Of a stretch of DNA of 41,128 nucleotides, positions 34,226 through 41,128 are shown in pieces. The translations under genes were made by a program, and so were the position numbers. The notes under the pieces were generated by a model. It saw nothing but the letters and a program-made list of their open reading frames with translations. It had not been told where the DNA came from and did not search any database. Origin of the DNA: Stenomitos rutilans HA7619-LM2 (GTDB taxonomy: Bacteria; Cyanobacteriota; Cyanobacteriia; Leptolyngbyales; Leptolyngbyaceae). The stretch spans positions 1 to 41,128 of the forward strand of contig JAHHIE010000061.1 of assembly GCA_019358945.1 (NCBI GenBank), in the 5' to 3' direction. Position 1 is the stretch's first letter, and each line of letters starts with the position of its first letter.

Positions 34226-34261
34226 AACCCTCTTACCTTTTACAGTAGGAGGGTTCTTTTT
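34226..34261 (+). terminator. Terminator of the integrase gene
   Basis: AACCCTCTTAC (34226-34236) pairs with GTAGGAGGGTT (34245-34255), with one G-T pair and an 8-nt loop, followed by CTTTTT. The opposite strand lacks a solid T tract, so it acts mainly for the plus strand. Confidence 0.85.
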
Positions 34262-34285
34262 GGAGGAAACGAGGTTAGCTACGAG

Positions 34286-34912
34286 TTAATGGTGCATCAG
34301 TTCCACGAGGCAATTTTTCCACACCCTTTTAACACTGTCTATTAGATGTCGAGTTATCCAGTCGATGACTTCCTCATCCAGGTGAGCTAGCAGGTAATCA
34401 GGCTCATCCTTCGTCTCTTTCATCAGCAGATCAGCGTAACCCTCTAGCGCCACTTCAGCCAAGGCAACACACCAACGCAGCTTGGGTTCCACTTCTCTAA
34501 AGAACGGATGCCATTCACTCATCTGCATGATGCGTTCATCTCTCCAATTAGGGTCATCCAGATGCCACACTTCCAAGGGAGTCTCATCTTCTCCTTTACC
34601 TTCACGCTCACCAACACCCTCACCAGTAACCCTACTAGAGCGACACTCGTAGAACTGTCCTATCACCCTCTCAAGTGCCTCCCAAGTGCGTTTCTTCCTC
34701 ATATCGCACCCTAAGCCGTTCTCACCGAAAGCACTCCTCAGAGCGTCCCTAAACTCAGTCGCAGCGTTAATCCAACCAAACACCGCATCTGGGTAGCCGT
34801 ATTTCACTGCATAGCGTAGCGTCTCACTGGAAAGCGTCACACCAGTAATCGCTAGAAAGTGGTCTCTAACGGCATCACGATCGATTCCTACCGCCTTAGC
34901 GTTATGATTCAT
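34286..34912 (-). CDS. Unknown 208-residue protein of the integrative element
   Basis: I do not recognise this protein. It starts at ATG 34912 with GAGAGG 6 nt upstream, a good ribosome site. The N-terminus (DRDAVRDHFLAITGVTLSSE) is followed by TLRYAVKYGYPDAVFGWINA, which has a hint of a helix-turn-helix. A charged loop rich in Gly and Glu (EGVGEREGKGEDE, about 97-110) separates the halves. The C-terminal half is helical and acidic, with many Trp (HLDDPNWRDERIMQMSEWHP). There is no membrane segment or catalytic motif. It is the only minus-strand gene of the element. Excision control, replication or host-defence roles are all possible (inference). Confidence 0.7.
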   Translation of the reverse strand: MNHNAKAVGIDRDAVRDHFLAITGVTLSSETLRYAVKYGYPDAVFGWINAATEFRDALRSAFGENGLGCDMRKKRTWEALERVIGQFYECRSSRVTGEGVGEREGKGEDETPLEVWHLDDPNWRDERIMQMSEWHPFFREVEPKLRWCVALAEVALEGYADLLMKETKDEPDYLLAHLDEEVIDWITRHLIDSVKRVWKNCLVELMHH

Positions 34913-35297
<385 letters not shown>

Positions 35298-35392
35298 TTG
35301 AAAGGTACCGCACAAAAACTTGAAAGGTACCGACATTTTTTGAAAGGTACCGTATACTTTCAACAGTAAAACCCACTGTTTGAAAGGTACCG
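35298..35392 (+). repeat. Four direct iteron-like repeats (TTGAAAGGTACCG)
   Basis: Exact 13-bp copies lie at 35298-35310, 35320-35332, 35340-35352 and 35380-35392, all in plus orientation. Spacings between starts are 22, 20 and 40 (twice 20), so they fall roughly on one face of the helix. The last copy ends 2 nt before the ATG of the SprT-like gene, and its GAAAGG serves as ribosome-binding site. Four more copies in inverse orientation lie downstream (36020-36063 and 36407-36438). Confidence 0.9.
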
Positions 35393-35394
35393 AT

Positions 35395-36015
35395 ATGTCC
35401 ATCTCTCCAAACGTTGATGATGCGCTAGCGCTGGATAGCTACTGGTATTACTGCAACAATGCTTTTTTGGGTGGCTTACTAACTCTTCCTAAGCTTTCCC
35501 TGCTGCCTTTAACCAAGGTAGATGCACAATTCATCAGAGACGGTCATAAACACCCTGTAACGGGTGAAACCTGCCACGAGCTACAACTGAACCAAGAACT
35601 CATTATTGGCGGCAAGGTAGCTTTTTATCAGCATTTGGTGCATCTCATGGTTCACCAGTGGCAGTACGAGAAAGGTGAAAAGAAGCCAACGAAGCATGAC
35701 CATAACGCGGAATTTGTCAGGGTAATGAACGGTATAGGATTTGAATCATCAGCGAATTACGGACGTTCACTAGAGTTCACACCAGAAGAGGGAGGAAGAT
35801 TTATGAGAGCAGTAGCAACAGCACCGGAACTAGCCTTGTTGAGGCCTTCTAACAGCAGTGCCTTGTTAGACCTTGAAGACAGTAGAAGCAAGCCCAAAAA
35901 GGATAGGAAGACTACTTACTGCTGTCCTCAGTGCCAACAAAAGACATTTGGAGGAAAGAACCTACAGTTAATCTGTGGACGTTGCAATGAGGCACTGATT
36001 AAGCAGGTAGAATAA
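35395..36015 (+). CDS. SprT-like zinc protein lacking the catalytic Glu
   Basis: From ATG 35395, a 206-residue protein with SprT-family layout. The zinc site region reads YQHLVHLMVHQWQYEKGEKK then KHDHNAEFVRVMNGIGFES, matching the family's HExxH...H...EF pattern, but HExxH is HLMVH here. The catalytic Glu is Leu while the zinc-binding His residues remain. The C-terminal zinc ribbon is intact (CPQCQQKTFGG and CGRCNEAL). SprT/Spartan proteins degrade proteins crosslinked to DNA. This one probably binds zinc and DNA but cannot cleave by the usual mechanism, so it may be a DNA-binding regulator or replication-associated protein of the element (inference). An in-frame TTG at 35380 lies within the last repeat and is a less likely start. 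Confidence 0.85.
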   Translation: MSISPNVDDALALDSYWYYCNNAFLGGLLTLPKLSLLPLTKVDAQFIRDGHKHPVTGETCHELQLNQELIIGGKVAFYQHLVHLMVHQWQYEKGEKKPTKHDHNAEFVRVMNGIGFESSANYGRSLEFTPEEGGRFMRAVATAPELALLRPSNSSALLDLEDSRSKPKKDRKTTYCCPQCQQKTFGGKNLQLICGRCNEALIKQVE

Positions 36016-36019
36016 TGCT

Positions 36020-36063
36020 CGGTACCTTTCAAGTTTGTTTCAAAAACGCACGGTACCTTTCAA
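36020..36063 (-). repeat. Two inverted iteron-like repeats after the SprT-like gene
   Basis: CGGTACCTTTCAA, the exact reverse complement of the upstream 13-mer, is at 36020-36032 and 36051-36063. The first begins 5 nt after the SprT-like stop, so the gene is bracketed by opposing copies. Confidence 0.9.
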
Positions 36064-36129
36064 AAAACTCTGTTACAGTTAACCCAAGGTAGACGGTAAC
36101 GTTAGCCCTTCAAACAGTAAACTTTACGA

Positions 36130-36161
36130 AACCCCTGTCCTCACTGGATTAGGGGTTTTTT
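36130..36161 (+). terminator. Terminator of the SprT-like gene
   Basis: AACCCCT (36130-36136) pairs with AGGGGTT (36151-36157), with six T's in 36156-36161. Small inner pairing TCC/GGA shortens the loop. It lies 114 nt past the stop. Confidence 0.8.
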
Positions 36162-36181
36162 CTGTTTGTTAGTAGTTCAAA

Positions 36182-36207
36182 TTAATGGCATTAGCTAATG
36201 CCATTAA
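36182..36207. repeat. Perfect 26-bp palindrome
   Basis: TTAATGGCATTAG followed by its exact complement, centred on AGCT, with no loop. Such a dyad is typical of a binding site for a dimeric or tetrameric protein and can also form a cruciform. It lies between the SprT-like gene's terminator and the right-end repeats. Confidence 0.8.
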
Positions 36208-36406
36208 AAATAGGTAGACACTTACCTACCCAGTTTCACACCCACTTTTCCCTACCTTTTTTGAAACACCCGTTAGTACCAAGTAACAAAAATTCTGTCC
36301 CTAGCTGTCGAACAAACGATACTGGTGTTTTACAGCGCTTCTCAGCGGTTACTGAGGGAACGTTCTAGTTTTTGAAACGTACACCCAACTTTTGAAACAA
36401 ACCTCA

Positions 36407-36438
36407 CGGTACCTTTCAAAACCCTCGGTACCTTTCAA
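36407..36438 (-). repeat. Two further inverted iteron-like repeats
   Basis: CGGTACCTTTCAA at 36407-36419 and 36426-36438, starts 19 bp apart. A degenerate TTGAAACGTACAC (36372-36384) in the other orientation lies just before. Together with the copies around the SprT-like gene this makes eight exact copies. Confidence 0.9.
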
Positions 36439-36454
36439 AAACTGCTGAGTACGT

Positions 36455-36595
36455 TTTGAGTACGTCTTTCTACTTATTAATCGCTACCGTGTATCAAGTT
36501 AATTTCTCAAACCTTCCACTACGTCTCGCTCTCTTTTTGGAATGTACACTGCAAAAAATCACCAGCACACCCCTTTTGAGTACGTTTTGAGTACG
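36455..36595 (+). repeat. Right arm-type repeats (TTTGAGTACG)
   Basis: TTTGAGTACG is at 36455-36464 (preceded by a partial TGAGTACG at 36446), 36575-36584 and 36586-36595. The last two are 11 bp apart, as is the pair near attL at 32826-32846. Placement near both att sites fits integrase arm-binding sites. Confidence 0.7.
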
Positions 36596-36663
36596 ATTCC
36601 ACCCTTTTGAAAGGACTCAAAATCTGAAACACCCGCTACCACTGCATCATCACGGTAAAATAG

Positions 36664-36712
36664 CTTAGCCTTCCAAGCTAATGATGCGAGTTCGATTCTC
36701 GCCGCCCGCTTT
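36664..36712 (+). repeat. attR: tRNA-Gly 3' fragment
   Basis: Identical to 32664-32712. It lacks the acceptor 5' strand and D-arm, so it is not a functional tRNA. Upstream sequence differs completely (CACGGTAAAATAG). It is the 3' end of the original target tRNA gene, left behind after integration. Confidence 0.95.
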
Positions 36713-36718
36713 AAACCG

Positions 36719-36753
36719 AAAACCTCTGAAACTGTTATGTTGCAGAGGTTTTT
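36719..36753 (+). terminator. Original terminator of the target tRNA-Gly gene
   Basis: AAAACCTCTG (36719-36728) pairs with CAGAGGTTTT (36743-36752) around a 14-nt loop, giving a T-rich end. It lies 7 nt past attR and probably served the tRNA before the element came in. Confidence 0.8.
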
Positions 36754-36782
36754 AGTTGCTCGCACTGTCTTCTAAAACAGTA

Positions 36783-37713
36783 GACCTCCTGCACAAATTA
36801 CTGAGTGTGTGCCAGTTCGTAGTTCAGTAAGTCAGCAATCAGGTTTAAGCGCAAGCCAAACCGCTTTCTGCGATTGCGATAGCGTCCTGAAAAGATCCGA
36901 AAGATCTTGAAACGGTGAATCACGTGCTCGACTCGTACTCGCAACCGTGCTAACGCTCGATTATGCTGCTTCTCCGCCTTTGGCAACGGCAGGTTCCAGG
37001 GCTTCTTAGTGGGCGTACAGGCTCCAGCATGGCGCTTGGCAAACCCTTGATAGCCGCGGTCAGCCAGACAGAGTTGCGACGAGATAAACGGCAAGCGGCT
37101 GCGCTTCAGCAGTTTGAAGTCATGGATTTTACTCGTGTCCACGACTGTCGCAACGATCTGTCCGCTTTCAAACGCCACCAACAGTTGCGCCTTCAAGGTA
37201 TGGCACTTCTGCTTGCCACTGTAGTCACGTTTCTGTTTTTTGGGGGGCGTTCGATTGCCATCTCACCGACATCGACGATCAGTACTGTCCACTCCCAACC
37301 CGGTTGATAGAGTTGACGCTGACTGGGGAGGCGGAACTTGCCGCACTTGATCAGCAGGTCTTCTACCTTTTTGACGAGCCGTCCGACCGTCGTTTCATCC
37401 ACGCCCCAACTCACACCGATGTGAAACTGACTGCGGTACTCACGCCAATACTCTAACGCCACGAGCAACTGGTCTTCGACGCTCAGTTTGTTCTGTCCGC
37501 CGCGCCGTCCCTGACGGTCAAGTTGGGTGCGTAACACTTCAACCATCTCGCTGAACGTGCTACGGCTCACGCCGCACAAGCGTTTGAACTCAGCCTCGGA
37601 TAGAGATTGCAATTGGTGGTAGCGCATGCGTGTGTGCCAAAGTTCGATCATCTTCCAGTATCGATGCTGGCGATCGCAAACTGGCACATCGTTTTCAATT
37701 CATGCAGGAGGTC
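36783..37713 (-). mobile_element. IS5-family insertion sequence, 931 bp
   Basis: Inverted ends: GACCTCCTGCA at 36783-36793 and TGCAGGAGGTC at 37703-37713, extending with AATT matches. The flanking TA (36781-36782 and 37714-37715) is the likely target duplication. It contains a transposase split over two overlapping frames on the minus strand. Size, end sequence and domain content agree with the small IS5-family elements (DDE_Tnp_4 type) common in cyanobacteria. Confidence 0.88.
36798..37627 (-). CDS. IS5-family transposase, two frames joined by -1 frameshift
   Basis: The first frame starts at ATG 37627 (MRYHQLQSLSEAEFKRLCGV); a longer start at GTG 37687 is possible. It carries a helix-turn-helix and the first catalytic Asp (WTVLIVDVGEMAIERPPKN). 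The frame then runs off after the slippery heptamer A AAA AAC (plus 37235-37241). A -1 shift there gives NQKRDYSGKQKCHTLKAQL, the conserved continuation of the family, and leads into the second frame. That frame holds the second Asp (LCLADRGYQGFAKRH) and the Glu (RVRVEHVIHRFKIFRIFSGR), ending at 36798. So this is probably an intact, frameshift-controlled DDE transposase of about 276 residues, not a broken gene. Unshifted, the first frame ends at 37193. Confidence 0.85.
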
Positions 37714-37715
37714 TA

Positions 37716-38144
37716 TTGTGATGCAGCGTCCCAGAGTGGAGGATAAGGGGAAGGTTTAAGGGGCGATTCCTAAGGAAAGCTGCGCCAACGTGGCGTTTCG
37801 AGTTTCGAGGTCGGGGTTTCAGGTTTTGAGGTTGGAGTTTCAGGTTTATAGCTCGACGTTCCGTGTTCTGAGGTCGGAATATCAGGCTTTGAGGTCGAGG
37901 TTTCGTGTTCGGGGGTCAAAGTTCCGTGTTCTGAGGTCGGAATGTCAGGCTTTAAGGTCGGAGTTTCAGATTCAGAAGGCGAAATTTCGAGTCTAAAGGT
38001 CGAAGTGTCGAGATCAGAAGGTGAAATGCGAGGTTGGGGCGAGTGTATATAGTTTTGATGGTAACAAGACTATCACTTTGTACTGAGACGAAATCTGCCA
38101 GAGACTGGCTACTATAAGGGTTGTTTGGACAATTTCCTTAACAG
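37716..38144. other. Non-coding region holding 21-bp repeat array 1
   Basis: Apart from the array at 37795-38038 this stretch holds no recognised gene. The short frame 37790-37996 is a product of the array's 21-bp period. Confidence 0.6.
37795..38038 (+). repeat. Array 1 of a degenerate 21-bp tandem repeat
   Basis: About eleven units keep an exact 21-nt register while varying in sequence: AGGTCGGGGTTTCAGGTTTT (37808), AGGTTGGAGTTTCAGGTTTA (37829), AGGTCGGAATATCAGGCTTT (37871), AGGTCGAGGTTTCGTGTTCG (37892), AGGTCGGAATGTCAGGCTTT (37934) and so on. In one frame it encodes a heptapeptide repeat of the form RSxFRVL. A matching array in the opposite orientation lies at 40064-40252. Confidence 0.85.
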
Positions 38145-38624
38145 ATGGCGATTAGTACAATTGGATTTCTCGGTGTGTATCGTTTTGAGGATGGAGCCGC
38201 TACACGTGGAGCAATCCTGGTTACTTCTATAGACACCAAACCGTTGGAGTTTCGCATTACATCACCTGTTCGTCCACAGCCTCTTCAGACAACCCTTTAT
38301 GGTGAATTGTTAAAGGAGCACATCGCAGTAGATCTGACGGGACTCCCTCTTCTCAGCGCAGTAGACAATAAACCTGATTTGATTTTGGTTTGTGATGATT
38401 TACTACTGGGTATCAATAGCAAGCAGGAAATCCCAACGATTCGGATGATGGGAGCAGATGCCTCTGTAGTAACCGGGGAAGCGAAGCTCACACACTAAAT
38501 CCGCTAGATCCTAGTCGCCAGTCAGCAAAAGTTTATACTTCTGAAAAATTTGCGGAAAGCCTGCAAGCAATTGCTGAACAGCTACCTCCAATCAAAGTAT
38601 CGCTGGGCTTTAACTGGCACCCCC
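38145..38624 (+). pseudogene. Truncated accessory gene of an SNF2-helicase system
   Basis: The first frame (38145-38498) begins MAISTIGFLGVYRFEDGAAT and continues RGAILVTSIDTKPLEFRITS and DLILVCDDLLLGINSKQEIP. I recall this start from the protein encoded next to SNF2-type helicases in cyanobacteria. It ends prematurely at 38498. A neighbouring frame carries on with NPLDPSRQSAKVYTSEKF and AESLQAIAEQLPP before running into helicase sequence at about 38590. So one frameshift near 38480 and one deletion junction near 38590 have destroyed the gene. The family assignment is from memory and moderate. Confidence 0.55.
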
Positions 38625-39698
38625 ATTGAAAATCGCTTGGAAGATGTTGTTTCATTGTTCGCCTTTATCCGTCCAGGAACATTTTTAACAGGAGCTGATT
38701 ATTCGCCACGAGATGTCTCAACCATAATCGAGCCATTCATGCTCCGTCGCTTAAAGGAGAAGGTCTTGCAAGACTTACCTGATAAAGAGAGGCAAGAATT
38801 TTGGTTGGATTTAGATAATGCCCAAAGGATTGCTTATGACCAAGCATTGAATGCAGGTCGCAGGAAGATTGAAACTTCACTGGATGGAGAACAAACATTT
38901 CAGACAAAGCGACATATTTTTGCTTTGCTAGTAGAGTTGAAGCAGATTTGTAACTTTGCGAAAGAACCAGCAACAAGTCCTAAAACATTTTTGTTGCTGG
39001 AACTACTGGAAACCATTGCAGCTAACCAGAAAAAGGTGCTCATCTTTTCGCAGTATCGAATAGAAGGAACAGATAAGATTGATCAATTGCTTACCCAAAC
39101 GGGAATTCGCTATGTGTTTTACAAAGGAACACAAAAGCAGAAAGACCAAGCGGTAAGCGATTTCAGAAATAATCCGGAGACTACGGTCTTCTTAGCAACG
39201 CTTGAAACTGCTGGTTATGGCATTACTTTGACTGAGGCAACCTATGTAATTCATTTTGATCAGCCCTGGAATCCAGCCAAGATGCAGAACGCTGAGGATC
39301 GAGTTCATCGTATAGGGCAGACAAAAGGTGTGACAATTTTTAACCAGCAAGGTGCAACGATCGGAGTCAATTACGCGGCTTCCGGCAGTAAACAGGAGTT
39401 TACGCAGAATGCCACTACTACAGAGCAAAACTTTGAAATTTTACTGGCTGACTTTGAGCAATTCATCAATGACCTTCAACGGCAGCATCCCAATGCTACG
39501 GATGAAACGGCAATTCAAATCATTGATGTTGAAGTTCAAAAACAACCTATTCGACTCCAAAACTTCTTGAACCTAAAACGTCTATGGAATGGGGGTAAAA
39601 AGGCAGCAGTCAAAGTCGGTGAGCACTTTACTGAGCAAAATCCTTGGGGTAAAGGCGCGATTGCCTTTCTCGACGGAGTGATGGAAGAGCCAAAATAA
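38550..39698 (+). pseudogene. Chimeric remnant: SNF2 helicase C-terminal half fused to another C-terminal domain
   Basis: A 382-residue open frame made of two unrelated parts. Residues about 18-260 are the back half of an SNF2/RapA-type helicase: KYRWALTGTPIENRLEDVVS, PFMLRRLKEKVLQDLP, KVLIFSQYRI, FLATLETAGYGITLTEATYV and the motif VI region AEDRVHRIGQTKGVTIF. The ATP-binding motifs I and II (Walker A and DEAH) are missing, so it cannot be an active helicase. After VTIF the family sequence stops, and a different block starts (NQQGATIGVNYAASGSKQEF, then FLNLKRLWNGGKKAAVKVGE and WGKGAIAFLDGV). I recall that block from the end of other cyanobacterial proteins. Deletions have apparently joined three genes. 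Confidence 0.75.
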
Positions 39699-39969
<271 letters not shown>

Positions 39970-40063
39970 GCGATCGTCTGATCTTGGAAGTGCAGCGATC
40001 GTCCTCTAGTCTGCACCTTCCAACCTCTATATAGCCTTCAGCATCCAAGAAACGCGGAGCGTT

Positions 40064-40252
40064 GCCTGTAATACTCGAAACTTTGACCTTTTTACTTGAA
40101 ACTTCGACCCCACAACTCGGAACTTCGACCTTTGAACTCGGAACTTCAGGCTTTTTGGTCTAAAAACGAAGCTCAGAACCAGGAATATTGAGCGTTTTGC
40201 TCTAATGTCCGAGTTCTAAGCTTCAACCGTCAGCCTTCGAGGTCAAATAGTC
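40064..40252 (-). repeat. Array 2 of the 21-bp repeat, inverted to array 1
   Basis: Plus-strand units such as ACTCGGAACTTCGACCTTTG (near 40115) and ACTTGAAACTTCGACCCCAC (near 40094) repeat every 21 nt, with GACC at 40085, 40106 and 40127. Later units are more degenerate. On the minus strand they read AGGTCGAAGTTCCGAGTTC, the consensus of array 1. About nine units. Confidence 0.8.
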
Positions 40253-40259
40253 AAGCTTC

Positions 40260-40734
40260 TTACTTCACTGTTGTCCTCTGCGGCTCCACCTTCCGAGACT
40301 TTCGCACAAACCGCTTACTCATCTCATCCGCCACCGCATCTAACCCCGCTCCCTTCCCGCTTGCTTTCGCAAAGTTATAGACCAGCAGTGCTGCTGCATA
40401 CACATCACTGCCCACCGCCACTACCGTATCGTCTATCAACTCCTGCAACTGCGTCAGCGCCAGAAAAATAGGATGCAGCGATCAAGCAATTCTACATCCC
40501 GCTTCATCTCATCCAGGTCAAACGATCGCGGCAAAAAGTCGGGATTCTGCCGTGCCACTTCCAGCGCTTTGCTCACAAACGCCCGACTCTTATCGCCCAT
40601 CTTCGGTAGCGATCGGCGTTCTCTGCGGTCAAATCCATCAAAAACGGTAGCTTTTCTTTGAGCGTGACGATCGCTGTTAGTGCAGCATCCCGGTCTGTTT
40701 GAGTCAACGTTGCACTAATTTGATTCGTTGTCAT
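40260..40734 (-). pseudogene. Hypothetical cyanobacterial protein gene with two frameshifts
   Basis: Three frames on the minus strand join into one protein of about 155 residues. The start is ATG 40734 (MTTNQISATLTQTDRDAALT to MDLTAEN). Then, after a one-base shift near 40615-40622, RRSLPKMGDKSRAFVSKALE to MKRDVELLDR. After another shift near 40476-40480 comes LHPIFLALTQLQELIDDTVV to the end, DEMSKRFVRKSRKVEP. Family and function are unknown to me beyond a general resemblance to small cyanobacterial proteins found near transposases. The two single-base lesions make it inactive. Confidence 0.65.
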
Positions 40735-40836
40735 CAGTAAATTTCCCCTGAAGGGGTTTACAGCTTTTAGAGTGCTCAGATGTAAAAAGAGCCAAACCAC
40801 TCAAGGCGTATGCAACTGGCTGGTGGTGAAACATTA

Positions 40837-41128
40837 GACCACTTGCACATTAGCTTACTGGCTGCACGAGAGACCGTTCAAAGTTATCTCAAGCAGCAAG
40901 CAGATGGCATCGCCGCCCAAAGCGTTTGCGTCGGTGCTGATCGCGCCCCGACAGGATGCGAAACACCTTCAAGCGGCGCTTGACCTGCTCGACCCCGACC
41001 CGGTCGCGGGCCAGTTGCCGCTTGTACGCTTTGTCTTTGGCGCTCCGCTTTCCACCGCTCGGTTTCTTCTGGGGCCAGCGGCCGTGGAGCGGCCGTTTCT
41101 GCATGCCCTGATCGCCTTGAGCTGGCAA
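40837..41128 (-). mobile_element. Partial IS5-family element at the window edge
   Basis: GACCACTTGCAC at 40837-40848 matches 10 of 12 bases of the end of the other IS (GACCTCCTGCAC at 36783) and is preceded by TA. It is therefore the likely outer end of a second, related element that runs past 41128. Confidence 0.6.
40889..41128 (-). CDS. C-terminal part of an IS5-family transposase (runs off the window)
   Basis: The last ~79 residues of a DDE transposase: GDQGMQKRPLHGRWPQKKPS, then LARDRVGVEQVKRRLKVFRI and LSGRDQHRRKRFGRRCHLLA. The Glu in GVEQVKRRLKVF corresponds to the third catalytic residue in the IS at 36783-37713 (RVEHVIHRFKIF). The two proteins are clearly related but not copies. The upstream part, with the first Asp and the DNA-binding domain, lies beyond the window, so it cannot be said whether the gene is intact. 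The C-terminus is a little shorter than in the other transposase. Confidence 0.75.
   Translation of the reverse strand: MPAQGDQGMQKRPLHGRWPQKKPSGGKRSAKDKAYKRQLARDRVGVEQVKRRLKVFRILSGRDQHRRKRFGRRCHLLAA

Noticed and set aside
36664-36712. Second tRNA-Gly gene
   Set aside because: Only the 3' half is present; the acceptor 5' strand and D-arm are missing, so it is the attR fragment.
37790-37996. 68-codon frame with heptapeptide repeats
   Set aside because: The peptide repeat follows automatically from the 21-bp DNA repeat, and the inverted array 2 also reads open in parts. No start signal or domain; kept as a repeat, not a gene.
37795-38038. CRISPR-like array
   Set aside because: The 21-bp units are contiguous and all similar to each other; there are no unique spacers between constant repeats and no cas genes in the window.

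Overview
The window comes from a cyanobacterial chromosome, probably a filamentous Leptolyngbya-like lineage (the genus level is inference). The evidence is two photosystem I subunit genes (psaL, psaK), a very high density of the HIP1 octamer GCGATCGC, and several families largely confined to cyanobacteria (DUF3747 protein, Mo-nitrogenase C-terminal-domain protein, cyanobacterial TonB, DUF3096 protein).

Layout. 0-11 kb is mostly conserved backbone: a transposase scrap, a cyclic-nucleotide-binding protein with a nucleotide-transporter-like HEAT-repeat membrane protein, infC, a Mo_nitro_C protein, a TetR regulator, a 2OG-Fe(II) oxygenase, an aminopeptidase P, psaL and rfbD. 11.0-15.3 kb holds four attC-like sites in the same orientation that delimit gene cassettes: a RelE/ParE-type toxin-antitoxin pair with a DUF6896-like gene, an HxlR regulator with an SDR, a retropepsin-like protease with a small partner plus a broken coiled-coil gene, and a GNAT acetyltransferase. 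No intI is visible, so it looks like a cluster of attC sites without its integrase. 16-26 kb has an orphan DUF433 gene, three glycosyltransferases in a row, trpF, psaK, a very large membrane protein with eight ~97-residue repeats, and another glycosyltransferase. 26-32.5 kb holds a DUF4241 gene broken by a 159-bp MITE, a DUF3096 mini-protein, a BaiN/HI0933-type flavoprotein, a scarred Rpn-type nuclease gene, a DUF3747 protein, a GH19 hydrolase and TonB.

32.64-36.71 kb is an integrated element. tRNA-Gly(UCC) is intact at its left end, and a 49-bp piece of its 3' half is repeated exactly 4,000 bp downstream. The element encodes a tyrosine integrase, an unrecognised 208-aa protein and a SprT-like zinc protein that lacks the catalytic glutamate. 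It carries eight copies of a TTGAAAGGTACCG repeat around the SprT-like gene, integrase arm-type repeats (TTTGAGTACG) near both ends, a 26-bp palindrome and a tetranucleotide microsatellite. No HIP1 octamer is seen inside it.

36.78-41.13 kb is a decay zone. It has an IS5-family element with a classic A AAA AAC frameshift signal, a second related IS running off the window, two inverted arrays of a 21-bp repeat, and between them fused remnants of an SNF2 helicase system, an unidentified C-terminal domain and a DUF433/DUF5615 toxin-antitoxin module. A frameshifted hypothetical gene follows.

Themes: cell-surface polysaccharide synthesis (rfbD plus four glycosyltransferases), photosystem I assembly, and heavy accessory-gene traffic at the cassette array, the tRNA-Gly element and the decay zone.
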